Assembly (NCBI GenBank): GCA_018340375.1
Contig: JAFFJZ010000001.1
Span: forward strand, 65,340,001-65,404,000
Origin: Gonatopus flavifemur
Taxonomy: Eukaryota; Arthropoda; Insecta; Hymenoptera; Dryinidae
Reading direction: 5' to 3'
DNA: 64,000 bases
Of the stretch, positions 45,782-58,381 are shown piece after piece. The position numbers and the translations under genes are program-made. Below the pieces are notes generated by a model that was given only the letters and a program-made list of their open reading frames with translations, was not told where the DNA came from and made no database searches. How positions within the stretch are numbered: the stretch's first letter is position 1; every line of letters begins with the position of its first letter.

Positions 45782-48431
45782 GTATTATATTAAAATCTAC
45801 TGAGCTCTCCATAAACTCTTGTAGTTTGATGGAAAATACTATCATAGATATGGAATCCGATCTGAAAAAATGGTACAATCGACAGAAAACTATCTTCAGA
45901 AACCGAGAATATCATGGATAAATTCAGAGTTAATTTTGAATTTCCCGAAATTGTCAAATGAATATTTGGTCCCTGAAGGAGTATCGAGTGATTCATTTAC
46001 TGCAGTTATCTCGAATAAAAATTTATCAATTATCAAGCAAGTGCGACCATGCAAATATCGATCTTCACGAAAATATCATCCTTTGAATTTCCCTTTATAT
46101 CTTTCATTTTATCATTTGAAACAGTTGAAAATATCAAACTGGCATTCGCAATACTCTGATTAGAGATTTGAAGGCGATGTTTTACATTCTCATTATTCAT
46201 TTGAAAGAAATTAAGTTGGTAACCATGAAGACGTGGTCATCGCGAGATCCAGAAATTGAAGTCCATTACTTTAAATTGTCATGTACGTTTGAATGAAATT
46301 CAAGAAGGTAATTATGGTATGAGCTTGAGCGTATTACATAATAGTGATATTTCAGGCAAACGAATTTAAATACTCAAACGATCCAAGAATAAGTTGATGA
46401 CACATGTAATATGTTGCAATACTAATCATTGATGATCGATGAATGGCCGATAGAACCAAAGTTATGCAGAAAGCTCAGAAAATACAACGTTTTCCAAAAA
46501 TTGATTGTTGTCATCTTTTGGGAACTGACGCAAAATAATCATCCGTTTTATGTACTATTCAGGCAGCAATCAAACCGAAAAACACTCGGAAATGGTACCA
46601 AGATTTTGATAATTATACAAAAAAATGTGATGATTCTACCGTAAATTGCGATTTTTTACTTTCTGTGAGCGGGTTAATTTTTTCTACATGTTCCGTCAAG
46701 AATCGTCCTGGGTCTCACCTGAAATTGCCTAGGAACCCATATGGAAATGATTGGTGGGTACCCATGGGTTCCCAGAGATTTTTATGTAGATTCCTATGGG
46801 ATCAATTTAAATCCTGAATCACTGATGCATTTACAAACAGTAGTTTCTTTCCAATCGTCTTGAGATTCCAGGATTCTTAAAAAATCTGTAGAAAAAGCTG
46901 TAAGATAGGACTGTGTTTAAACATCTTAACAATTCTAGAGTTCGCAAAAAGTTTGCAGATATCACAGTGACTTCAAAAGCATTCGAAACGCAGCTCTTAA
47001 AGATTCATAAATGCACAGCTGGGGCAAAACATTCTTTATCCAAGTTCGAAAAAATAAAATTTTATATCTAAATCACAACTACACGACGGTTCAGCATGGC
47101 ATTTCGTAAGGACAAGAATGAATACGTTAGAATTTCGAATGAATACGAGTCCGAGTTTCATAAAGAGGGAATATATCCCACGAGCGTCTTAAGAATATGA
47201 TGATCTTTGATATAAGCTTTTCTCCGAGTAAAACTGCATTTCACTGCCTTGAAACAGTTTTCTTTGTCGAGTGCTTAGAAAACTGCTGTGAAAATGAATC
47301 GTTAATTCTCTAAACAGATTGTTGCGATAAAGTTTATGTAGGATGTGATGACGTACGTGCTATTCAACTATTCTAGATTGAATTACATGGTTCAGTTAAT
47401 TCTTTATATCGTACCTAACAATGCCGACTGTTTAGAAATATATATAATTGTGCTCATTGTCTGGTTTCCTTTCAATATTCAACAAAAGCAGACCTGTGCA
47501 ACTTTTCCATGATATTGCATAATGGAAATTTTATTTTTAGAAACTGTATTATTCTTTACCTATCGTTACACTTCGAATCATTGATTCAACGACGATTCAA
47601 TCCATTATTGTTGACCGCATGTTTGTTTCTAATCATTTCTATTCAGCGGACCAGATCGTGATGAAATAAAAATTTGTTTCATTAAAAAATGATGCATACT
47701 TTTTAAAAGTATAATATTCAAAGTAAAATATTCCCTCGTGAGATTTTGGAAGACTTTTCACTACAAATACCTGACATGGCACCTCTTATCTATTCTACAC
47801 ACTTTCCACTCCCTCCTGTTTATTTCATCCAAGAACAAGCGAAAACTTTTCGGAGATTCAGAAGAATCTTCTTAATATCATTTTTCCAAATGAAACAATA
47901 ATTTTCTGAAAACTATAACCTTATATATTTCAAAAACATACTCCATCCGAACCATCGAATTACATGCTTTTGACTTTCGATAACAATCGAAAATTATTGG
48001 ATTGATTCAAACGTTTTCTCTATATCTCTATATAATATAATTATATTCGTGCTTATTGCTTATAAAAATATATGTAGAAGAATATCAGTCTAAGATTTGA
48101 ATATCAAATAATTGAAAGTATATACATACAAAATTTGTTGATGTAAATTTCAAAATAGTACCATACAAGATTGATGTCAATACTTTAAAATCAGTTGATT
48201 ATCACAGAATTGATTTCTGTGATACGTTTACTTAATAGATAATAATAGATTTCTAATGTATATCATCGATTATCACTTTTCGAGGTTACATATGAAACAT
48301 AATTCGTTGCTTTAAAAGTATTGTCACAATTTCAAGATGAGTATTACAAATCGTTCATGTATAACTTCTGTACAAAAATAAATATGATATTTTACAATAT
48401 ATCCATCATCTCATCGTTATGATACTTCAAA
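45782..48431. other. Intergenic, downstream of rotatin
   Basis: Includes the 3' UTR side of rotatin; no clear poly(A) signal was located. A 97-codon frame at 45,870-46,163 and a 71-codon frame at 46,429-46,644 have no recognisable domain. The last kilobase is extremely AT-rich. Confidence 0.5.
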
Positions 48432-51400
48432 TTATACAAGATTCTTATTCTCGAATGGACTTATTATACTTATGACATATTGTAACATTTTTACTATCTC
48501 TTGATCTTGATTCGTATCTCCCATTGTCAGTAACGTGATTCTACCCAAAGCTTCTTGCATACTTTGCGTAAAACCCGCATTCCGGGCAATTAATTTCGCT
48601 TTTTGATTATTACAAACCAATGACCACAACATTGATCCCGCTATTCCGATTTCGCTCAACGAACCATTTTTAAAAACATTGTGTAAGAAATTAAGAAAAT
48701 CCACTGAAATTTGAATAAAATTATAATATCAATATGGCTTTTATTTCAATCAATTTTTTTGAAGAATTTTTATCTTACCTAAAGATAGAAATCTTATCCT
48801 GTTATTGACGTTAAAAGCCAAATTCCGGAGTATCGAAATGGCGAGTATTCTTGTTGTCGATGAAACACATTTTCCTAATAATATTAAAACTTCCAAAGCA
48901 TCCGTAGCCTAGAATGTAAGAGCAGGGGTTACAACATACTTCTTTTGAAGGAAAAAGAATCAATCGATATTCACTTACTTTAGACACACTCAACTGTCCT
49001 TCCTCGTAAAAAGTGAAATCTATCAAAAATTCTAAGCAGTATATTTCTATCAGAGGCCACGGTTTCACTCTCTTAGTGATGTTTGGATGGATTTTCGAAA
49101 AAAATTGAAGAAGGTTACTCTGAAACATACAAATACGATGAATAATTTTCTTGTATCAAAATGTATTCTTTCCATATACCTTCGAAATAGAAGTTCTACA
49201 TTCATGGACGTGGACCGCATTACGCAGAATATGAAAAGCCGAGTGTAATTTATGATTATCAAAAGTGACCCCAGCTTTATCGATTTCTTTACCGATCAGT
49301 TGTATGATTACATGTATCAAAGCAACGGTATTAGGCGTTTTTCTAATCACACTTCCAGGCAGGGTTGTGGTCAGCGTCAGGGATTGTGCGGCTATAAGAA
49401 TGACGATGCTGATGAATAACAATCAAATTTTTCAACACCAAATAATATCATGAGCATTCACCTTTCGTACACTTGGTGGTAAAAGTTGCTAATAATTTAA
49501 GTGCCGATATCACCAAAGTTTTATTTGGGACAATCCAAACCCATAATTTATGCATTACATCGGACAAGCCAGCTTTCATAAGCGCCTCCTTTACTTGTAA
49601 ATTACCGTACATAAAGTTCATGAGTAACGTGAAGATACAATTCAAATCGCACAACAAAGGATGAACCTAGAAAGAAAAAATGATCAACAACAGTTCCTTG
49701 ATCAATCTACATAAATCAAACATCATTGGAAATTCCGTAACGTATGCACACTGTATTGCGAACGTTTGTTTTTCTCGTAAGCGGTCTGTATGATCGAGCA
49801 GATGGGAAAACCATACCAATATAATTGAATGAAAGTGTGACGATACCTTTTTATCGTGTTCCGAAAGATTTTTATATAACTCGTACGGTTGAAGGTTCAA
49901 TTTAACGTACAATTCTTTGAGTATCATCAAAGCAGTTTCAGGAAGATTTTCTATTAATGCGATGTTTTTTGCCTCTTGCGAAATGCATAACAAATTAGAG
50001 AGTGCACCGTAAATAAGATCCTTGTCCTCCGATTGTTTACGATTTTTCTTCGATCTTGTGTAGCTATGCGCAATGAACAAATGCATTAAGGTTTTGCAGA
50101 GTTCGGTGCCTATGGTATGTCTATAATCATTGTTGAACGCATTAACAACGTCGATATCATCATTCTCCGGTTCGTTCTCTTTGAACTTCTTCGAATGAAG
50201 ATTTGCGCTTTTTATAGAAAGTTTGTTGATGGATGATATAATTTTACACAACTCGTTATCTTTATTATTATTCATAGATACGTGCACTTCGCTCGAGTCT
50301 AATATATTTTTTAAGGATATACGATTCTCATCCAATGTTTCTTTCTGTATTTCTAGGGACAATAGAAATGTCAAGCAACCAACAGCGCTCATTCTCAGTT
50401 CTATCACAGAATGTTTTATGGCGATGAGAATAGATGTGAGAAGTCTTTGTGGACCATATAAGTCCATTGTCGTGTAAATAGGCTCCGAATGCTGATTATC
50501 CGTCAAAGACAGTACCGCTATGAAATTATAAACTTCGGTCCATAATTTGTTCCGTAAATAGATCAATCGTGATCTGTGAACATCTGCAAACACAAATTAG
50601 TTAATTCATCAGATTCGTTTCATTCAGATCGATTCGTAATTCCGCTAGATACTCACAGTAATATTCGTTGTCGAGGAATTTGATTACGGTGTACAGACAA
50701 TCCGGAGAAAAAGAAACGGCTGTTGCAAATTCGTTACTATGTATTATAGAATTTGTGAGTACCATACAAATTCCTATATACATCTCCAAAGTATCACAAT
50801 AGTGTATCATATTCTTCTTACATTTAACATTCTGAGGAATTCCACTGAGACATCTTGAAAATAATGAAATAATCGAATGAAAAATAGCAAAAAAAAGTAT
50901 ATCATCAAAGAATATTTGTAATATACCCAAGTAAATATTTATCCACAGAATATTCGTAGATTTGACGTATTACTTCTTGCTGTCCGATGAATATTAAATT
51001 ATTCAATAATGTACAAATAGCTGTTATCAGCGATGGTGTTGCTACAGCATATAAATCGTTGTCTACGTCTGTTATTTCCGAACTTTTTGCTGAAACTGAA
51101 TAGAATTATGCGATGTTTTATTCTTAATTGTCAAAATTATCTAAAAATTGTAACATACAAGGTTGCAATTCGTCGTAACAATTGTAAAGATAAAATATAC
51201 TCCGCGGTACCATAGAAGTACATCCAGATGTCATACTTTTGATCGAACGAGCCTTTTCACTTTCATCTTGTTGATTAACCAAAGTATCAGAATCTAAAGT
51301 TGCAAGCATATAAATATGGGAACATAGAACAGTTATTTCGTGATAGAAATTTGCTTGTTCGATGTATATTAAAATTGCGTTTGGTTTCAATGAATCCACC

Positions 51401-54400
51401 TATATTAAAAATGAAAAAAAAAAGAATCAAAATAGCGAATATTCAATTTAACATGATATTTCCAACATTTTTACTCACATATTGGAATGTAAGAGTATTA
51501 CAATTTTTGACAATGTTACTGAATGCGTTGCACGCTTGTTCTCTCACTATGCAGGATTCTTCTCTGTTAGTGATACATTGTAACAAAGTATGGCACAATT
51601 CAGTGGGAGCCAAAGCCATGGAATTTAAAAGTTGAGGAGCAGTATGAGACGCATTCGTTAAACCTGCTAATAATTGCAAGGCTGAAGCTCGGACTAATGG
51701 ATCTCTGTTCTGCCAAAGCATAGGCAACCAGCTTAAAGATCGACTGTCCTTGTACCAAAATGTTGTCCATGTCTGATCGGTGTCAACGGATAAAGGAAAT
51801 TAACATAAAAATCCTAGATTGTAGATATTAATACCGTGTTACTCACGCTTTTGTTGAAATTAATTTGCATTTGATATGACAAATGATTGAGACAGATGAT
51901 CGAGTTCCTTGTTATCGACAAACCCATGAAACTAACCGTTCCAGCACCGTGAAAAGAGATAATTAGCTCAATCAAAGCATTCCCAAGAGAAATCAAAAGA
52001 TTATTATGCTTTTCCCAATCGTACTGACTGACCAAGTAAGTTAAACATCGTAATAACCAATCAAGATATGCTGCAATTTATGCATAAAACATATAAATAT
52101 CGTATTGAATATTTTTCTTTCTCAGTTCTATTGATGAATAATATAACGAACCTAGATTATAAAAATGTTGTTGATCTCCAAAAGACAAATTGGAAACAAT
52201 GAATTCAATAAAACAAATCCAGGTATCGTTAGAGTGATCATCAGATTCTCTGTCTCTTTCGATAGCCAAATAAGTCCGTACTAATTTTAAAATTGATTGA
52301 TGTACGTCTTGATTACAAATTTCTAAATTTTGGAATAGATCAGCCGTTGATTTGGTGAGATTTTTCATTACTTTGTTGATCCACTCATTCGTTCCTGTCA
52401 ATAATACACGCATTATATTATTGTGTCGATCATGATATTTTCTTGAATTTATAAATAAATTATATGTTATGAAAATGAAAATGTTCTAAACTCTTACTGA
52501 GATTACCGTTTTTAGTGATATTCATGAATAGCTGTAGAAAATTCAAAACGTTTACAAACAAATCACAGTCCTCCTTATTCGTTGGATGTGAAATCAAGAA
52601 TCTTTCAAAAGTTTGTTCCCAAGGTAATAGAGCAATATCTTTCATTTCTTCTCTGTGGAGCATTTTGGATAGTTTCAAGTACCTGCAATTGATCGCGAGA
52701 AATGAGAGTAACGTGTAATTGTAAAAGGTGAATAGGATATATTCCTATACAGCACAAAACTTCTCGGAAATTCATTATGAAGTCTTAATGCACAACTTAA
52801 TGTTCAGAAATCGAAATTTCATAATAAATTGTCCGGGTATTGAGAAGGTTTTATACATTCAAATTGATTTCTTGTGCTAACTGGGTTGACTTACATGATG
52901 AGATAATCTAGCGCGCAAGTTACTCCGTCGTGAGTGGTAGAATTTTGTATGTTGTATAGTTGTTGTTGACAAGAATAATGACAACTACTGTACTGCAAAG
53001 AGAGGAATTCATATTCTTGAATCATAAGTTTAGTTGATATATGAGGATCATTTAGATTGTTCCAATGTTTCCATAACATATCGAATCCACCGTTCCATTC
53101 CCACGCCCAATACTGCCTGATAAATGTTAAAGCTGCTTGATTGCTGCCATGGAGAACTGAAATTTCAATGAAGTTTAAATTTGAAGTATTACTGAGAAAT
53201 TAATACATTCAATTTACCTGCGATATCGGATCTTCTGTGAATACTACATTTCCAATGCGATTTACTTATAAAAGGTAGTCTCATTTTCACTACAATCAAA
53301 TGAGGCAAAGAGATATTGACTGCATTATGATCAGTAATAATTTGATCGTTTGTTCTCATGATATATTCATAGTATAAAAGTAAGCACAAAAGTTGACAAC
53401 CATCTGTTCTGATACATTCGTTGTTTGGAAATAAAAATAAACCTACGAAAATATAATAATTGATTAAATGTATGAATTTCGTTGAATATAAAGTACGTTT
53501 ATCATCAAATGCATACTTCGAACGATATTTAGAAGAACACCAACTTGAGTGGCTAATTCATGCCGTACCGAACATTCCGTAGCCGCAAGATGTTTTAATA
53601 TGGTGATGATAGGAATTACGGAATCTGGATAATTGGTGTAATCTTTCTCGATCTGGGAATGAAAATTTGTAATGTCAATGTGTTTCGTTTTATGGAATAT
53701 AAGTAAGTACTTACCAAAGAGCTGTTTAGAGCTCTTAAAATCATAGGTAAACCATTTTCAGTGATGAATAATCTGTGTAATGATACGTCGGAAAGCATTA
53801 CGCTTAATTGCAATAGAGCAGATTTTCGCATTTTAGGATCAAGATTGGATTCATTCAACATTTCAAGAATCGATATCAAGTTGCTTCTCTAAAAGTATAA
53901 AATCATTCTCTAATTTGTAAAATTCTACAAATATGAGTGAAAAAGATGAGTATAGATTTGTAAAATGTATATAACCTGATAATTTCCTTCTGGACGCTTG
54001 AAAAATTTTTGACGATCAAATATGAAAAGAGAATTGAGAGGTAAACCATGTAAAGATGCTAGTCGCGGTAATTTTTGACCAGATTCCTTTTCTTTTCCAA
54101 AAAGCCAAATAATTCGACACAGCGCTTCTTCTCTAATATCATATTCCGCGGCAAAAAGTAGTCTCAAATTACCTTTTATAAGCTATAACATTTTGAATAT
54201 ATATGATATATATTAAATAAAATTGAAAAGAAATAGAGATAATTGTTAATTCGATTATGTTACCTCGATGTAAGGTAGTTGAATAGTGGACGAGATATCA
54301 GGGTCAAGCATTTTGGTAATGCATTGGCCTAAGGTTGTAGAAGGATGTGCATGACACTGTAAAAGAGGTAGCACGGGAATAAGCGCGTCCAAAGTTTTAG

Positions 54401-57400
54401 ACCACCCCAGTTCACCCATTTGAATTTTTCCTTTTAGTATATAAACTAATATTTCTTCTGACATTCCTCGTATCTGCGGAAATGATAAATTATTATACAA
54501 ATTGATAAAATTCTCGTTAAATTTGCATAAATACAAAGGTTTATAATTACTCTATCATTTTCATTTGTCAATCCGTAAGATATTATTTCAATCAAAATAC
54601 TTGGGTCCAGTAAGAATAATATACTTTCCCATGACAAATTGTCTTTATTATATTCTATTCCCAAAATACTTTTCACTGAACTATGACATTCCAAGTACAT
54701 AGATTCTTGTAAGTCTGTATCTCCATTTGCCAAGAAATATAAAATCAATTTAGTTGCTGTTTTACGATCTTCGTTATCCAAAGAATACCTAAAAATTATT
54801 ATTGTACAGGTAAAATGATGAATGCATATCTCTTATCATTGTACACAAAGACAAAAAATTGACAGCACGATTTCATTTCGTTGTATTCGCCGAGATACCG
54901 AAATTTTCCCTATAATAACATTTCTATTGATTATGAGAGAGAGTTTTTAGCTTTTGTAGCAATAAAATCCAATTCTTATACATTTAAATTTGTTTGCTAT
55001 CCTGGATATAATTTATAGCTACAGCTCATTCACAGTGGAAAAGATTTTGTTTTGGTAAAAGGTATACAACAAAATGAGATTTAATGTATCTGAAGTACAT
55101 ACCTGTGCATATTCTGTAAAAATTTTACAATTCTCTTGATGATAATTACATTTTTATGATAAGATACGCTCAATTTAGCTGCATACATTTTTTTTAAAAT
55201 CTCAGAAGGTGATTGCTCTGGTATATTTTTTATGATGGGAATAGCAACTTGCATTGATTTAGCGATCAATCTAGTTTCATCGAATAATTTCACGACTTCG
55301 AGTTCGTTCGGATCATGGAATTGCTAGAAGCATCATATAGTGAATTATTTCAACGCTACGATAATAATTAATCCATTCATAAATTATAGTACTTACTCGA
55401 GCATATTCTTGTATCGTGGAATGTAAAACGGGATAGAGTAAATATATAGGTGCATCCATCAAAGCCACATTGATCGATGTTTTGAGAACTTTTGGTAATA
55501 CAGAATCTGCCAATTCCAAAGGAACTATACAACTCAACAATTTTATGGCAATGCAAACGAGATGCAGATAAGTTACTCTGAAATGATCTATACTACTGTA
55601 ATTGCCAAAACATTGTAATGCTTCGCCTAGCAAGGTAAAAACTTCTTTCAAATTTTCATTGAATTTTAATGCCATTCCGTCACTCGAAAGCCAAATATCA
55701 GGCATGATGCTGATAATTAATAATTGAACGAGTTCGTGTATCAAATCTGTTATGTATTTAGTGTTCCTCAATGGAAAAGATTCATCGATTGGAATACTCA
55801 ATTGTGAAATGACATGCATCAAAGATTCGATACAATACGTTGGTAATAGCATTTGTTGTAACTGAAGTATGGAATCATCGGTATTATCCATCATACATTG
55901 ACTTCTCTCACTGGTACTCTAAATCAAAATATTATGTTTAATAATTTGGGTGATTGGCAAGATCAGTTTCAACTCGCTTCATTTGAATTCATATTGTTTA
56001 AAAAACATTGAAAATAATTTCTGTTTTATTCAAACTGTTTATTCCCGGTAGAATATCATTGAACTATTATTGTGACCAAAAACAAAACTTATAAACGTTT
56101 ATGAAGTCAAATAAAACGTATTTTGATAATTTTTTAGCTGCATCAAGAAGTACATACCGCTGATTGATAAGCTTGATAATTAGCTTCTGGTAAGCCTCCA
56201 TCTGGACTGTCTCTGGTATCCGAAGAGTTTTTGCCATCTAACTTTTCTCCTAATAACTGTAGATAATTGAATGAATTCGTTTTGTTTATAAACTTATGAT
56301 TAAATCATACACATCACCTCAATCTATAACAAGAAAACTATGTTGAATGATTTGGAAATATTACTGAAATTACCTTCTGCTTTTTATTAGCTATGCATGG
56401 ATCGCAATAGTAGTAAATTCGAAACCTCAAAGATCTAGTGAGTTTTTGTAATGTTTTCAAGACACTTGGTATAACATTTTTGATATTAGTGCCAACGGCA
56501 TTGTCCCTAGATGCAAGAAGTCTATGTAACACCTACAAAAAAATAAATACATATATATCAAAAACTTGACGAATGTGAGCAATTATATCATCAAATTCAT
56601 CGATGTACTAACCAACACGATAGCTGGTCTTTGTAAAAAAACTTCAGCAGGAAAATCTTGCAGCATGACATTTTTTATAAATTGACATGTATGCAATATG
56701 AGATTATCGTCAGTTGCATTATTCAGGGCCTCTTCTACAGCCGTTAGAACTCCTTTATCCGAAGTTACCAAAGGTTGCCATGGCATAGCCAACCATCTGA
56801 TCCCTCCTTCCGAAGATTTAGAAACTGGCGTGCCGTTTCCAGATTGTAGCGTCAAATCCAGGGTAGTACTAATTTAGAATTCAAAAATTAATGCATTTTC
56901 AAAGATTTTAGATTTACCCGCAGATTTGATCTAGTTTTATTACCTATCCAGGGGCGACGAAAAATCACACGTCTCACGTGAATAATTATGAATGTCCTTT
57001 TCATGGCGTTCGAATCTTGATTTTGTACTATTTTGTATTTGATGAGCATATGTATGATTTTGATACCCCAATGGCGAGGTAAATGGTTTCTGTACAAATG
57101 AAATATTCTCAAATACAATATACTATACAAATTTTTCAAAATGTGCATAAGAAAAGGTGTTTACATACTCTCATGTAACATACATCCGTATCGTTATATT
57201 CCGTATCATGAAATTCATCTGGATTGAGAATAATTTGCTCAATTTGATACAGTTTGTTGTGCCAGACAGGATCCAATTTTTTCCTTAGAATATCAAGTTC
57301 GTTTTTGAATTTTACTTTACTGAATAGATTCGAATAATTATCTCTACTTGTCTACGAGAGAAAATAGAATTGATTAATCGACAAATTGAAAAATTATTGT

Positions 57401-57806
57401 AAATGATCAGCAGATGAAAATTACCTTCAATAAGCGGAGTAATAGATCCAAAACTGTATCGGGCTGTGGAACAGATTCAAATGAAAACCAACTGAAAAGT
57501 TTGATGATCAACTCCTTTTTGACAGCATCGCTGTCACATCCAAAACCAAGATCAAACTTGGAAATGATGTTATTTAAAGCTCGTACTCGAATTTCATCTA
57601 TATTATGTCCTAAAATCAAAGCATTTGAATTTTATACAATTGTTTGCATAATTAATAATTAATAATAAATAGAAATATATGCATAAACGCATATATATAG
57701 GTATAAAAAGTACGTGAATTAAAAATGTAAAAAATCATGATTTATAATTCTAAAACTTACCTAATTTTTTCACATGAATAGAAGTTATGGTATTAAAATC
57801 AGGCAT
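48432..57806 (-). CDS. RTTN: Rotatin (RTTN / Drosophila Ana3 orthologue), 29 exons, complete
   Basis: Large armadillo-like scaffold needed to build and elongate centrioles and for basal body/cilium function; it acts at the centrosome. Exons in gene order: 57806-57761, 57609-57425, 57351-57169, 57089-56944, 56868-56613, 56532-56374, 56256-56158, 55918-55397, 55323-55103, 54788-54551, 54473-54264, 54182-53976, 53888-53715, 53652-53517, 53442-53218, 53156-52895, 52682-52498, 52394-52152, 52070-51847, 51772-51479, 51399-51159, 51095-50927, 50853-50657, 50583-~49847, 49666-49462, 49391-49180, 49119-48979, 48908-48779, 48703-48432. Phases agree at every junction except that the end of exon 24 is uncertain. 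The N-terminus (KLGHNIDEIRVRALNNI) matches the rotatin N-terminal domain. The C-terminal exon (GSMLWSLVCNNQKAK) matches the vertebrate C-terminal helical repeat. The sum is about 2,172 residues, or about 2,230 if exon 24 runs longer; human rotatin is about 2,226. The start is the only ATG joining in frame to exon 2. Assignment is from remembered family sequence, not a search. Confidence 0.93.
49667..49846 (-). other. Rotatin exon 24/25 junction: in-frame stop, donor ambiguous
   Basis: Exon 24 stays open from 50583 to a TAG at 49669-49667, directly followed in the same frame by exon 25. The TAG is part of a good acceptor (TTTCTAG). The best phase-0 donor is AAG|GTATCG at 49846, which makes this stretch a 180-bp intron. 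The stretch nevertheless reads like coding sequence, with a helical-looking segment around LDHTDRLREK. A later, weaker donor such as TAC|GTTACG would keep most of it. The donor is not settled by the sequence alone. Confidence 0.6.
52744..52885. mobile_element. MITE inside rotatin intron 16
   Basis: This 142-bp element lies in the intron between rotatin exons 16 and 17. Its left end is CCTATACAGCACAAAACTTC. Its right end reads, on the other strand, CCCAGTTAGCACAAGAAATC. TT flanks both ends (52742-52743 and 52886-52887), a 2-bp target duplication like other CCC...GGG elements here. It ends 9 bp from the donor of the host intron, so the insertion occupies most of that 212-bp intron. Confidence 0.75.
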
Positions 57807-58381
57807 ATTTGTAAGAATATCAAAATATTGTTTTTATATTTTTTGAGGTTAACATTGGTTTGTGTTTATCTTTTCATTCAAAAGTTCAGCTGACAGTTCT
57901 ATTGGTTACTGCAACTGGTCACGAGGTCATTTTTACTCCCAACGATTTGAAGGTTAGAACCAATTATCGACGGTTATGTCAGTGCTCTGCTGTTTATGAC
58001 TTCGTAAAATTCATTGGATTGATGTTAATTTACTGAGAGCAATATTTAATATAATTATTTGGAAAATATTTGATTATAAGTGTTAATATTTGTAATTAAT
58101 TATAGTTCAAAGAATTCTTGATGCATGAACACTTATGAACTTATCTTATCTTTGGGATATCATTCAATGCCTTGCCGGTACTACCTGTTCGTAGGAAATC
58201 AGTGAATGTGCAGTAGTACAGTCGAATTGTTATTATAATAATTACATTTTTGGTATTTTATTATTTTCCATCTAATAACAGAGATATTCTAATCCCAAAT
58301 TAAGTAACTATAATTGAAATACTGGATATTCGTATTATACTCGATTTGAAGTTGAAGCGTGTAAAGTAATTTGATTGCAAC
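57807..58381. promoter_or_regulatory. Divergent intergenic region between rotatin and TXNDC17 (candidate bidirectional promoter)
   Basis: Only about 575 bp separates the two start codons, which face away from each other, so both promoters and 5' UTRs must lie here. CCAAT-type motifs occur in both orientations: ATTGG near 57,853 and 57,901, and CCAAT near 57,959. I see no convincing TATA box. Sharing of the promoter is inferred from spacing and orientation only. Confidence 0.5.

Noticed and set aside
45870..46163. 97-codon frame
   Set aside because: No motif, no splice context, and no similarity I recognise; length is within chance for this much sequence.
52395..52497. Apparent frameshift between rotatin exons 17 and 18
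   Set aside because: An acceptor at TTGACAG (ending 52395) restores the phase, so no lesion is needed; the upstream AAG acceptor was the wrong choice.
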